Of a DNA stretch of 64,000 bases, positions 11,505 to 26,100 are shown piece after piece; position 1 is the stretch's first letter; every line of letters starts with the position of its first letter. This DNA comes from Embiotoca jacksoni. Taxonomy: Eukaryota > Chordata > Actinopteri > Embiotocidae. The notes under the pieces are model-generated. The model had not been told where the DNA came from. It did no database searches and worked only from the letters and a program-made list of their open reading frames with translations. Both the position numbers and the translations under genes were made by a program. Location of the stretch: positions 16,665,001-16,729,000 of the forward strand of contig JAKOON010000008.1 in NCBI GenBank assembly GCA_022577435.1, given 5' to 3'.

Positions 11505-14500
11505 TCACTCATACATGGACTGGTTAGAGACAGAAACAGCACTTTATAGGAGAACAGCAGGCTTTTATATCAAAATGAGGAGAGACAAGACGATGCACAG
11601 ACATCTGGATGCTAACTAACAGCACAAAACACGTTTATTATTACTAGAAACTAGTGTGGAAGTAAAGTGTTAGAGTGAAATCAACCACAGCCAAAATGAA
11701 AAGATCAGTGAGGAGCAGTACGATGGGATGGATGCAACAATGTTAAGAGTAATGGGAAAGATACTCATGAGGGGTGGATGGCATTGAACACCTGTGTCTG
11801 AGGTAATTAGTGTGTTATGTGTTTGATAGGCAAGATATACTATTTCTAAAGATTTTCAGCTCAAAAGAAAAAAATCCCTATTCAATGCAAATTTGATTAT
11901 TTGCACTTTATAATAAACACTTTTAAACAATTATGTTACACACTTTTTGTGCTACAGTTCATAAAGCAGAAACTTATCTGTGTAGGCCTATTTCACAAAC
12001 ACATTTTATAGAAGGACAAGCACAGTTGTCAATGATTAATATAATGATGGCTGCATTCAGCAGCATCTTGGTTTGCTATCACGCTTACATTCTTAAAACT
12101 AGAATAAACTGAGCAAACATAAATTTGAACAGTAACAGCTGTGCTTCTTATGCTATGACAAGTCAAAATGTCTGCAGTGAAAAAGATCTATTAAAGTCTG
12201 AAAATATGCATTAAATAAGTACAGTTAGAGCCACCCTGTGAATTACCTTACTGCACTAATTTAATGGTTAGATATCCACTTTTTGATGTCAGGAACAAAG
12301 AGACCAACTACACTGAGTAAAGGCATGCATTACTACTGCAGATCCCCACTCTCGGTTTGGTTGTCGTCATGCATGAGAGTGTGACGTGTGATACTGTTCT
12401 AGTAACATACTGATCCCAAGTCTGCTGAAAGTGGGCGTGAGGATGTGGGCGAGGCGCACGACGATGAGGAGGCGTGGCGGTCGCCGTGACTCAGGGTGCG
12501 TTTGCGCTGGCGGACGAGGGCCTTCTGGTGCCTCTTCATCCTCTCTAGCTGCTCATCAGCGCTCATCTTCCCCCTCTGCTGCTGCTGCACCACGTCCCCC
12601 GAGTACAGACGCTCCAAGGCACTTTTTGGTCTCTCCTGAGAGGAGTGGGAGGAAAGAAAGTTGACAAGAAGAGCAAAAGGTGCAGCAGAAGGCAAAGAAG
12701 TGAAAGAAAATAACATCAAACCTGAGACGAAGGTCAAAGCATAGTTAATGATTGTAAGGAATGAAAAGAAGAAGATGGTGTACAACTCAGTTTATACAGC
12801 AGAGAATCAGATGCAGTGCACAAATACCGTCAAATGATACCGTCCCACAAATGAATTTTTTTTTTTCTCCTGAATAACACTTATAGGACTTTCAGGAAAT
12901 CTAGTAAATGGCCTTTAAGTTTACAAAGTATGTCGTAATTCTGTATTATTGTTTGTCATTCAGCTATAAAATAAATTATGGCCTGACAAAATTATTATAT
13001 CCAGAAGATATTGCTGTAAAAATTACTACAATAGCACTTTTTTAAAATTATAAATCTTTTTTTTTTTTTTACAAAAAAATACCGTCAATAATATTATTAA
13101 AAGGCTGCTGCATCTAATTATCTAATTAGCTTTAGAAGACTCTAATATAACTATCCCACAAACAAACTTGTCCCTATGTGCTACAATTCATCACATTTTA
13201 CATTTACATTGTTCCTTCTTTTCTTAATCTTATGTCTCAAGGGCAGAAATAAAAGCAGGATCCCCTCACTGACTCCCCACCTGTCAACACTGCCAGCTGG
13301 GTATGATGGAGGACTTCAGAGAGTCAGAAGTCTAATATGAGCTCTAGATAGAATTTAACTCTTGATTAATTCACTTAAGAATTTCATTGATATCAGCTAC
13401 AATTGGAGTGACATACTGCTGTATTTGTGCATCTGAAGTATTTGATTTGTGTATTTACTCTGCTACTTTAAGATTCTTCTCATTTGATTCTGAGCATCAC
13501 CTTCATGCCGACTGCTGAGGTTGATCTTCGGAGGGTCACATATGAAGAGATGCTCGAGGACTGATTAAGCCGTAATGAGGAGCCAGCCGTTCCTGAGAGA
13601 AGCCAACAAATACTAAAACACTGTTCTCACCTTGGAAATATAGAAAAAAAAATCTTTATGCAAGAAAATCTTCAAACGGTTAGTATGCTACAACTAAAGA
13701 AATCTGTTTGACTGGCTGTGAATGTACCTCTGGTAGGTAATGTCTGGTAACCTCCATCATGCCCAGATACTACAACGCTGATGTGGCTGGAGCCATCTCC
13801 AGCTCCCATAAGCTCTGGATCGCTCAGGAAAGGCCGAAGTTCCACCTGAGACACACGGCGAGATTAGACAAGAAACAAATTGGAAAAATTCAGACATCTC
13901 GGTAGCATAAATCCAAAAACACAGTCACTCTGTATGTACCTTACTGTCTCCGTTTGTGCACTGGCCAATCTCTCTGTCCCTTTTGCGTTCGTCCGACTGT
14001 CGTTTGAGGCCACGTACAGAGGTGTGTCTGATGACTGTTGTCTCCCGTGGCAATGGAGGCACAGCTGGGGGATGCTCATCAGGACTGTAGAGCTGAGGTA
14101 GAGGAGGTCTGGGAGGCACATCTTCCTCACTCTGCACACAGAACAACTGTGAACAACTGATAAAAACTCAAAACTAACAACCAGCCATGGATCTCACGTT
14201 GCTCTTACTGTGACATCAGTCCTTTCTTAAAGACCACAAAACTACAAATGTATGTTGATGCTACTTGTTTGGGGCGGAGTGTAATTCAAAACTTTTGATA
14301 TTGGTGCTGGTCAACAATACTTTTTTTTTTATATCAACTTCATAAATCCATTTTAAGAAAAATAAAATGACATCACACATTACAGTGCAAGTCTTTAGTT
14401 TTGATGCGCTAGAGGGGGAGCGTGTAATCCAGATAGTTCTCTCCAGGTACAATTTACAGATGTTCCCTAAAGGCATTATATGCTATCAGTAGATGCTAGC

Positions 14501-17500
14501 TAACCAGCTGCGCAAAATAACCCTTCAGTCACTATAGCAAAGTCAGAAACGTGTGTGGCAAAAAAGGTAGTTTGAAAAGAGTGAAATAAGATGTCCTCAT
14601 GTGAGATTTACTTATATTGAAACCTACCTATGAGCCTACTTATGGGAAACACTAGCTCACTGACAGTGATGACATTTGCTACATATACAAGTTATCCATT
14701 TTACAGGAGTTTGTTTGGATGCAGCCTAAGTATTAGGTGTCGATAAAGAGGGACTTTAAAAAAAAATAATATAGTACCAAATCAATTCAGTCTCCCAAAA
14801 AAGTATCAACGTTACATACTAAAGCTTCTATCTGACCTTCTATGGAGCTTGTTTTTCTGATCTTCAGTTTGGAGGCATCACCTTGAGAAACTGCGATGGG
14901 TATTTCTTACTATTTTCATAATATGATTTATGACTTGAGCAATTCATTCATTAAAGGGAAAGAAATAGACTCATTCGTAATAAACAAAAAATTAAGGTAA
15001 TTACAACCTTTCGTGTCGTGCTAAAAACAGCAAAAATGAAAACATTGACAAAAAAGAAAAGCTGAATCTTTTCTGTAAGGTTTTTGGTGATTTTTAAATA
15101 GTCACATTTGGTGACAGAGTTGCCTATGATACGAAAGAAATGGGACTAGATGAGTTAGCAAACCAATGAAAATGAACTGAAGTTCTGCTGCAGGGGTCAC
15201 TCACCCATTTAAGCCCACTGATGATGGTTGTAGCGTGCTGTGATGGCTGCTGGCTGGGACTGGAGGAAAGGGTCGGGGTGTGGCTACTAGGACTGAGGTG
15301 GGGGCTGTGCTGCTGCTGCTGCTGCTGCTGGAACAATCTCATCTCCATAGCAGACGGGCTCCCAGACACAGAAGGCACTGATGACACCGACACTGAAGGC
15401 ACAAATTTCCTCTCTGGGGAATTTGATGTGTATGAACATGTAACATGAATACACACAAGCTGTAAAGAGTGCTTTCTTTTCCTATGGGAAAGGTTCAAGG
15501 CATCAGTATATGACTAAGAGCTTTAATGACAGGATACAGCTGCACGACCACATGGTTTATACTGCATCACATTCAGCAAATATAATTTTTCTTGAACACA
15601 TGGAACCTCTAGGCAGTGCTTGGCTCACCTGGGTTGGTAACAGAGGAGATAGTGACTTTGTAGTTGGCTTTACTGGTGCTGAGGCCTGCGATAACATCCT
15701 CAATCCTCCACAGCTCCTTTCTGATCTGGACTTTCTCCTGCTGCTCACAGAGAAACACAGAACAACACACAAATATACATATAGTATAAACACTTGTACT
15801 GTTCATGTACTGTAAAATTACAGGGCAATGCTTTTCTGATGACAAATCTTCCCTTTTGCCAAAAGAGAAGATTTTAATTTAAATTAAATAAGATCTTCTG
15901 TGAGATATCAAACACAAATAATGATTTGCTTTGTCTGTGCATGTGAAATCAGTAGCCTGTAACTCATTCCTACTCATGCCCATTCATGAAAGTGAATGAC
16001 TGCTTGTGTGAGTGAACAGAGATCACTGAGCCGCAGACCTGAGAAAGATCACTGCGGTTCATCTGTCCCTGCAGGGCTGACTTCAGCCAGTCCACATCTC
16101 TCTCCAGCCGGCTGTACTCATTCCATGCATTCTCCATCTCCTGAAGAACAAAACAGAACACTATGTGTTATATTAGGACAAGAAGAAGCTTTCAGTTATT
16201 GTACTTGTCTCATGAATCAATGCTACTTTGATAGATTCAAGGTCCCACTCTGTTATAAAAAGACTTGCAGTCATGAGTGGGGAGTTGCAGTTAAGAGTAG
16301 TGCAGAGCAGGTGTCTTATGTCACTTCAGTTTCATTGTGCTTTGTCACTTGAAAACATGCTCTTCTTTTATCTAAATCAATCAATATACATACTTACAAT
16401 GTCCCTTGAGATGCTTGGCCATGTCTTTGACTCTGAGGGCTCAAGATACGCTTGTTTACTTTCATGTCATCTTGTGGTTGATTTGTAAATGTCCTTTTGA
16501 AATGCATCTTTTTCCCTTTAACACTGAATATTTTGAATGTCAGTGAACATTTTGACCAAAGCCTTTTTTCTGAGTGGCCAAGATGTATTCATGACTTTCT
16601 TTGTAGCCTCGGGTTTGTCCCCGAGCTCTCATTTCCATAATCAGAGTCAACTTGAAACATCGTGCAGAAACCATCAAAAGGGAACAACTAAAACTGCAGG
16701 TGAACATCTTGTCTTCAACCAATAAAAACATAATGCGAGTAGTAACATGTACTTAGCACAAGAGACTGTCTATGTCACGTGTCCAAATTCTCTGCTGTAA
16801 AAGGCCCCAAAATATTCTGGATAAAAGGAGGCAGGCGTAAAATAAATGTTTGTTATGTGAAATTACATTTCATTAAAATAATATATTTTAAAGAAAGTCT
16901 AAATCTAAAAATGTATTTCAGATGTGTGTAATAGTTAGCTTATTATTTTGAAGAAATTATTGTCAAAAACAGTCATCTTGCCAATTTTTTCTCAATGTTC
17001 TTTCATCAGTGTGCCTTTGTCTCAATCTCTCATCTTGACTGGCAGCCCAAACTCAGTGATGTAGGACACACTAACAGCACATGCGTAGTAGCAGGAGAGA
17101 GAGCATAGCATTATTTTTCATAGATAAGACGTAGACCAATATCATTTGATTGGGAAGCCCAACCGCACTAGGCTATAGATTGCTGTAAAACTCATATTAT
17201 GTACCTTTTTTGCTGTGCAAGATTTATGGTTCGCAGTCATTATTACAGTTAGGATTTACAACTCTTCAGAAAAAGGAGAATAAACATGAGCTTATCAAAT
17301 GCCACGGTGGGCCAAAACAAAGAAGGTGCAAGCCAATATCAAACCGAGAGCCCCAAATTGGGCTGATCTGCTCTGAGTACATAGTTTGATTTAGAGTAAC
17401 CTTCCTGGAAAAACGTTGTTGGGGGAGGGGAGCTTGCATATGTTAACCTTAAAGTCAGAGAAGCTGTAGTTTTATTAACTTGGGCATCTTGGATCTTACT

Positions 17501-20500
17501 GTGGAGACTTGGGATATTTCAGCCCTGATGTGGACCACATCCTCTTGTAGTAATTTCTGCTGATAGGCAATTTTCTCAGCATGAGCCGGCTGATCTCTGT
17601 ACTCCTCCATCTGCTGGTGGGAAACATCCAGCACAGACTCCAGCTTGTCCTATATAGGGACATGAAAGACACAGTCACAACACGAGAAGCCTTTATGGAC
17701 CACACATCAGTGCAGGCTGGCGCACAAATTTAAATACTGAGCACGCAAATGTTAAAAAGCCATTTTATACACAGAATGTGAAACAAAAACCTTGTCCTCC
17801 TTCAAAGTACGTATCCTGGCCTCGAGCTCCTGTAGAATCTTGTCTTGTTCACACAGTCGACTTAATTTAACCTGCAGGAAAAACACATTAGAGTAATAAG
17901 AAATCAGGAAAACAAAGGATACCATCCATATCTACCTCTCCTTTTTGTTTACTTTTCATTATACCACACACTGCAGACACAAAGGCACAGAAAAGGAAAA
18001 AGACAAAGCAGTGACTGGGATGATTATACACAGCATCTGTATAAAACAGTGGTGAACTGTTCCCTTCTGGTCTTCGTTCAACTATATTCTACAGCCGCAG
18101 CCAGATAAGACAGATTGATTGTCTAATGCAGTCTGTCAATAAGGCTCATCTGTGTAAAAAGCCCCAAGGAGTCCTTCTCATCAGCGCACTGAGAAATATC
18201 AAAAGACTCCGTACTGTCTAGTTTGGGGGCAAGATTGGGTAATACCCATTATGAGTAATCATAGTCAAAAATCCATATTTTCAAATTCACTTTTGGAGAA
18301 AACTGTGTTTACTGAGAGTGACAGATTTGTTTTCCCAGAAATGGGTTATGTGTTTATGAAAACAACATAAGACTGCCTAGTTCACAGTCTTTTTCACACA
18401 CTGTATTTTTTTCTCAGATCTATTTATCATTCTGTTCAATTAATAATTAAGCTGTTTTTATTTTGCTGCCATATATTGTTGTTTTTAATTGCATGAAATA
18501 TTCATTGTTCAGACAAATTTACTGGCAATTTCTTATAAATTGTTAAAGTGGAACAATGCTAATGATGAAAAGCCAGGACATCCATCTTATTTACCTCTAT
18601 TCAACAGAAAACAAAGAATGAGAAAAAGCAGGATCGGGCAAATCAAACTGAAAAATTTAACAGCTCAACATCTTAAACTCCCATTACATGTATTTTTCCC
18701 TTTAAATTGCAGGGAAGAAAATAAAAGCTGTGGTCGATACTCTCAGGCCCTCACTGTGCAGTGTGGATGGGTGTCCCCACAGTGTTGCAACGTACGTTCC
18801 CTTCCCTCTGCTGCCTCTGTTTACCACAACTTAAGAACACACACACACAGACAAACCACACTAAAACACACAGTAAAGTCAGACTAAAGTCAGCTGCCTC
18901 TCTGTAGTGGATTGTCAGAAGTCGGAAACAGAGATCTTAAAGAAAAGAAAGGCGGATAAACAGGGTGCTTATCAGGCTGTCTCTAAATCCTGAGAACATA
19001 ATGATTCACTTACATCAGCATCACTTTCTGCTATTTTCACAGGCCTCGATGCTCTTTCTTTTTTTAAACTCTCACGTCCAGTAACCTGAAATTCATAATA
19101 GCCACAAATAAAATAAAACGTTCAATTACAGGAATTTAGATGACATCTTTGACCATACCTTTATGTTTATTCTTCCAGTTAACACATCACAGCAGTTACT
19201 TGAATTTTGAAAATACAGACAGAGTGCTAGACAAGTCAAGCTTAATGAAATTATGAAGACAAAAAAAAGGAAAAAAACAAGATGTTAAAAAAAAACAACT
19301 TTGCGCTGAAGCTGAACAAAAACATGTATGCAGAAAGAGTTTCTGCATCTTTGTGTTTGGGGAAACCTTAAAACCCCAAAGCTGCTCTTTACTGGCTGCT
19401 TCTTACCGTAACAGCGCCTTTATGTGAATAATAAAGGAGGAAAATCTCTGAATCCCAATTTTATATTTAAAAAGTTGATCATTTATATGAATTATTTCTA
19501 CGTTTAAAAGCTACAGCCTGTCACCTGGGGAAACTGTACGTTATCAAGGCCTCTAATTACATAAAGGTGTCAAGAGGCGGCGTGTATAGTCCAAACCATG
19601 TAAAAAAAAAAAAAAATTATACTATATTAAAGCTTAGAGTGTACAGCCTTAATTTTAGGGGTTCAAAGATAATTGGGTAGATATCTAATGTATCTATTGT
19701 ACTGTATGTACACACATATATCTAATAATTTGCGGAAAATGCTTTTTAATCAAATACTGCTTGAAGTTTTTGACCTGTTTTTTGGCCCACTGCAGCCACG
19801 TTCAGTTCTGGCTTGTTCTGGTGTCTGTCTGCCTGTAGTCTGGTTTTCAGCAGGTGGAATGCAGCTCAGTCAGATTGAGATGAAGAGGCTGACTCGGCCA
19901 GTCAAGGTTATTCCACCTCTTCACCTTGAAAACCTCTGTTATGTTAACGATTATTGTCCTGCTAAATGATGAAATGCTGTCAACTGAGGTTTGGTTTTGA
20001 TGCGATTGGCTGAATCTGAGCACAGAATGCTGATTATTATTTCAACACAACTGCGCTGTAGAGCCTGAAGAACAAAAGATGTGTCGCTGTCCAAAATACT
20101 TACAGGTTGGACTGTATATTCTGGCAGAAAGAGCAGTGACAGTGTGGGCAAAGTCAGCAGTAAGAGACTGGGGAAAATGGAAATGAAGCTGTCTGTACTT
20201 GTACTAGCCAGAGAGCCTTATGGACATTATGAATGTTATCATAGTTTGAAGGTGTGTTCAAGATCTGTAAAGTTTCTGTAAAAAGTCTACCACTACTCAA
20301 GCACCTCTGAAAGGCTATACCGGTACAAGGGTACTGGATGCTAAATGCTCACACCAGTGTACTAATATGCTCACAATGACATTGCAAACATGCTGATGTT
20401 AAAGGTATAAATATACTGTTTACCATAATCACCATACAAATTGAACCTGTTAGCATGCTAACATTTGCAGGGTAATGTTATGTGCATTAGAGTTAAATGT

Positions 20501-21007
20501 AAACTACTTTTGAAGGTGAGGAAATGTATTTGGTTTAGCAGGTATTTACTCATAAACCAAAGTATTGTAGGATGTAGAGTGAGAGGATCACCTAATGATT
20601 ACACTCTATTATGAGGATGGCAAAATATGTAAACCAAGTGCCATGACAACCCATTGTCGGTGAGAAGTTTCGGTGTGTCTCAGTGAGACTGATTAGTCAT
20701 TCCCAAACTCTTGTCAACATGGCTAATAATAAGAACATTTGTCCCCAGTGCTGACAAACTAGTATTTAGTTTCTTCTTAGTCGACTTGCATTTGCAGTAA
20801 CAACTGGCCTATTCGTCAAATATATTTATTAATGATTGCATTAAATCTGAATAATCAAACTTTAAAAAAATACAAATTAGAGCAGTTGTTCATCATTTCT
20901 CCTATTTACAGTGAATTTATTAACTTTAACTTTATTCTTTCATTCTTTTTTAAAAATAATTCTACTTATTTTACAAGTCAGTTACTAGTCTCTAGTACTA
21001 GTTTCAT

Positions 21008-21038
<31 letters not shown>

Positions 21039-23160
21039 CATATATCTTCATAATATATTTTCTTGGGTTTGGAAACTACAAGTTTTTAGACAAAAGTCTT
21101 AATTTTAACTTGGGACATTGAGTTTGAAGGGTGTGGTTTTTAACAGTCGGTGACGGACAAACAAAAGACAATATCAAATTGAATGCCAACTATCATGTCA
21201 AAATAATTTTGACAATGTTGCTTTTGTAAATTCTCTTACAGAAGTTCACCAACTTTATATAAGTACAATACTAAGTGTCTGTAGCAGTCTTTGATGACCA
21301 CGTTGAACACACACCATCGCACATTCTCATCCATTTCCACCATGAAACTAGAGGCCGTAAAGTGTAAGCTGCCACTGTTATATCATAATCAAATGCCAGG
21401 ATATTTCTCAAAGAGCAACATTGGATTGTCTCTAATGTTTCAACTAACAAAACAAAACTAAAGGGAGGATTTCAAACAGTCATTCAGTACAATCAGAAAT
21501 GCTTATTAGCATGCGAGGAAGCCCTGTGCCATTACAGCTTCCTTCAGTTCATCTCATATCTCATAGCAGTGTTGGGATATCATACAGTGGATGATCAGAT
21601 GAAACGATTAATGTGCACAATCCTGCATAATTTCCAGGGATGCATCACATTCCAATTAAAAAGCAGCAGAACGGTCTGTTTCACTTTGTATGCACACCAT
21701 CCTTACATTCCAACAATACCCAAAACTTGAGGTGGGGTTTTCAAACACATTGTGTACTGAAACGATCGTCGGGTCAATACTTTGGATCTGTTTTGAAACA
21801 GGAAATGGAGAGGTGTTACAGGCTGGACTGTACATCACTAGATGACTTCCCTCCATTCCAATTTTCTGATGCAACGTGGTGTTCAACATACAAATCAATT
21901 AGGATCAAATGCCCTGCACAAGTGGGAATGAAATATATAGTATGCTAAGAGCTAAATGAGACAGATTACCAGATTATTGAAATACAGCCATAACAGTCAC
22001 TTGTACTTTTTGCCTCACTCTTATGGGAATTGTAGCTCACATGACTCAAACATGTGCGTATAAAAATGTAAATTCCCATCAGAACGAGCTTAACATGATC
22101 ATGTGCTGTGGTTACATACATTAACTGCATTAGCCCACTACATCAGAGAGTCCAGCACCATCATCCAGTGGAAAACTTTGATATCATTTTGTGGTACTCA
22201 CATTGGAATATTTGCTGGATTCATCAGGTTATTAATACAAAAATAGCTTTTTATCCTCAAATTGATGACTTATATAATAGGAAGGCAGTTTAAAGACATG
22301 TTAATTCCATCATAAGGAGACAGTAGAAAGCAGAGCGCAGAACAGAGAAAAGACAGGAAGAGGGGAAACAGGGAGGCAGATGTTGGAGGCAGCAGCAGGA
22401 GAGCAGAGATTGCAGTCCAGAGAGGGAAGATGGAGAAGAGGATGAAAAGGATAAAGTGGCATTTACTTTGTTGGGGCCCACCTTCAGATCTAGATACTCC
22501 AGGTCCTTCTTCAGTTGTATGTAAGTATCATCAGCCTTTAAATGAGCATTGGAGAGATAAATCATTTGAAATGAAGCTGCAAAGGATAATGGGTGACCAG
22601 ATGACTCCTAAGGCCTTTTTTCTTTTTTCTTTTTTTTTGCTGTTCAGGCTTTGCTAACAGAACTTTAATTAACTTGATCTCAATTAGTGTATTTCTACCA
22701 GTAGGCGGCGCCAGGGAGAGGCTTGGTTCTGTTGTAACCCGTCAGATCGCAGTAGTACCCTTTGCACCCATAAGAAATGTACGTCAAATTTTCAATAAAT
22801 AAATAATATAATTTATAATAAAAAAAAACCTGTATTAAATACATCAATACAACAAACCGATTACTTTCAGACAAAAAAAAAAAAAAAAAACATGAAGCCA
22901 ACCCAGGTGACCTGATTCGGCCAATAGGCGCAGCTGCAGTTGACCCCTGACCTCACTTACACTTCCTGTTTGTCAGCGTGCAACTTTTTGGTAATTTAGC
23001 ATTAGCATAAAGGCGGTGGCATGATGGGCCGTTTTGTACTGGATAGATGTCCCCGTGTTGAGACTCACATCAACACCTGGAAACAGTATTGACAGTGAAC
23101 CCAAAAGGGCTCGTGCAGCTGATGAGGTCTCGTGACGTTGTAGTTCACGAGGACCAAGAC

Positions 23161-23192
<32 letters not shown>

Positions 23193-26100
23193 TGGATAAA
23201 ACATTTCCGCGACGCCCGACACGGACAGTTTTTCAAAATGTATCGCGAATCATCAAGAGAAGTTTGAAGAAAAATTGGGAGGATAAATATGCCTGGCAAG
23301 AAAACGCGTTTGACGGGCAGCTTCACTATGAAGACATCTAACAGTAAGTGCGTGTTTCCCGCTCTGCTGCCTGTTATAAAAAATATAAAGCACTTCGTGG
23401 CTCATTCCTTGAACACCAGGTCTCGTTTGTAACGGGAGTATTGCTGCTCCGCGGCTCCGCTTTAAAAAAACAACAACCGTGTATGCGTTGGTGTGTTTAC
23501 GCTTGTGCGTAACGGAGAATGACGTCGTAAGTGTCGCGGGTGATGCTGTAGAAATGTACCGACGGCGACCAGCACAGACCTCCGCAGCACAAGCAGGATA
23601 AATTCTCCGGCGCCGCCACTACTTCTAAGTCTGTATTTGATCTGCAGTTAGAAAAAGCCAAACCCGCATTTAGTAGTCGTGTACTTTTTTTTTTTTTTTT
23701 TTTCAACTGGCTTATTGTCTCGTATTTGACCTCGTACACAACTGAGCTCCACGTGTCTTGAGCGTGACATGTGGTCAAACCGAGGGTTTGATTCCCTTCT
23801 TAAGCATGGGGAATGGCTGGATGTTAGAAACCGGGTGGAGTTATCATTACTGAGCACCCATTGCGGGCTTCACTGTGGTCTGCTCGTCTTGGAGCAGCTT
23901 TCCTCACAGCCGGTTGCCAAATGGCTGCTTCACAATGATAACACCAGGAACACAAGGTTTTATCAAAGCGCACACAAATGGGTTGCGGTGATCACATATT
24001 TGTTTGAGGATTTGTGCGAGGTTAAACACTTGGAAGGTATAATATGCGGGCACAGTCGACGAGCAACATGCTGTAAATATGGCACATTACTTTTTTTTTT
24101 TTTCTTTTTTTTTTTTTTACAAATAGACTCACAAAAGGCTGTGATAGCACGGTCAAGTTTTAAAGCAATGAGTGACACTAGCTCTAGACTAACGTATGGT
24201 ACAGTAGGATACAGCCCATGCCAAAACGGTTGAATAATCAAGACAACCAAGCAATGCCAACAGACTGCACAGTCTGTCAGAATGACAGGGAAGTAATGTA
24301 TGGGATCAGCTGGGGGGAGGGGGGGGAGGCGGACCACAATGCACTGGCAGGGGATGCAGTGTGCTGCTTTAGGGGTAGTATGAGGGTCCCTGACCTGCAT
24401 GCTGGGGCCTAGGAGGCCGTTGTGCTGGTGGTGCTGCAGGTGAGCGAACGCATTGCTGGGGCTATGCACACCAGCCATCTTGGCCTGGTGCCTCCGAAGC
24501 TGAATGAGGAGCAGAGTCAGCTCCTCTGGCTGTAGCCAAGCCCAGGTTTAGGGGCCGGGGGCCAGTGAAAGCACAGAAGGATGAGAGAAAATATTTTGAT
24601 AATCATCTGGGCAGTACAGTGGCTGAGCTGCAGCAGCTGAGAGAGAGCCAAGTGGTATGCCTGCATCTATTAATATCTTAATAATAACTTCAAATGTAAA
24701 AGCTAGAGCTGCCTTGTGGAGATTGTTCTGAGAGGATGATTTATTGTGCTATAAAGGGTTGTCTGATCTCGTAACACTTACCAAGCAGATATTGTACGGT
24801 GTAAAGATTAAACCAGCTTAGCAAGAGTTCGCAAAATCAGTCAGCTCTAGATTCTACATGTTGATGCTGTCATGGATGAGACTCAGTTATTCCTGTTCTG
24901 ACCTGGATTGGCTTTCCTACACAACTAGAACACTATGGTAATATCATATAAAAGCCAGATACTGTAATAGAGGCTCGTACCGTTTTGCCATGCAAGCTGG
25001 GAGCGCTGACGGTGTGTGTGATGTAGCCCATTGATGGCACGGACCTTCTCTCTATTTGGGAAGTCTGTGGAGAAACGCAATTCATCGACTTGTTATTACA
25101 GACCTTACAGAATCAAATCAAACAGAATGTCTAACTCGCTTACTAATCTGCAAGAGTGTGAGGAAAGTGAGAGATAGATCTCTCTATCACACTGAATCAA
25201 AGTTAAACCATTGCCTCCAAGTCTGCAAACAAATTTGACTACACAGCAGATTTATTTTTTCATCTATTCCTTTCTCCCTTTCATCACTCCTACTCTTATT
25301 GGAAACAAGGTGTGCCCCGAGTTGGAGATGCTACGGGGCTTGGAAATTCTGACGTTTTTGCTTAACACACAGAATTAGCGAAAACCAGGCCCACTACAGA
25401 ACCTTAGAAGGACACAAACAACAAGAGATTTAATTAACTGCACATAAATTATACTAAACCTGCTTTCTTAAAATAACATTTGTTTGCTACCAGCAAGAGA
25501 AGCACTGTAAGCCATTCCCTTTGAGATTCCCATGCCACAATTTTTTTGCTGTATAATAGGTTTTTTATTTAAATGCAAGATCAGAAGAAAGAGACCGCTG
25601 CTGATGTTTGAGATACAGTAGAGATGTTTATAGGGTGCTGAGGAGCCCTGGGCAAATTTGGATTAGCTGCTAATAAAACATACTTCTTAATGATATTCCA
25701 CAGAGGCATACGGATCGCGATTACTTAAGCGCACTCCAGCCAGAGAGCACCATCAGCCTCAAAGATGCTGGGTGCACCAAAACTAAGTTCAGTGCCGACT
25801 AAATTTAGTTCCCATAAACATCTCTCTCTCGGAGATTATTGCATCGTCACTGTGGCCTTTGTTCAAAACGTATGTCCCTCTAAAGGCTTCTCCATAATTG
25901 TGCGTCATCCTATTTTATGGTTGTAATTAGTGCCTTGACACTCGGGTGAGTGATGGCGGAAACAGAGCATCGACAACACTTTTGTTTACTTGTGTACGGC
26001 CAACGGGTTGGTTATGAGGCTTGTGTGTGTTGGCAAATGCGGCGCTGGTTTCGGAGGGAGATCTTTTCACATGTGGAGGGTGTGGTGGGGAGACAGCGCA

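Larger units (their letters stand above)
19086..22481 (-). other. plekha7 intron with teleost repeat
   Basis: It holds an interspersed repeat at about 20340-20700 and an AT microsatellite at about 21009-21036. No exon was recognised. Confidence 0.6.
22536..24394 (-). other. plekha7 intron containing the CpG island
   Basis: Besides the promoter-like region it contains an A-run at 22873-22890, a T-run at 23686-23703 and an interrupted T-run at 24091-24118. No further plekha7 exon was found. Confidence 0.55.

Noticed and set aside
23770..23802. GGTTTGATTCCC resembling a tRNA or SINE B box
   Set aside because: No matching A box, cloverleaf or 3' tail could be found, so it is not called a tRNA or SINE.
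23769..24233. Plus-strand ORF of 154 codons
   Set aside because: It ends in a poly-Phe run from a T-tract, has no recognisable domain and overlaps no splice-supported exon.
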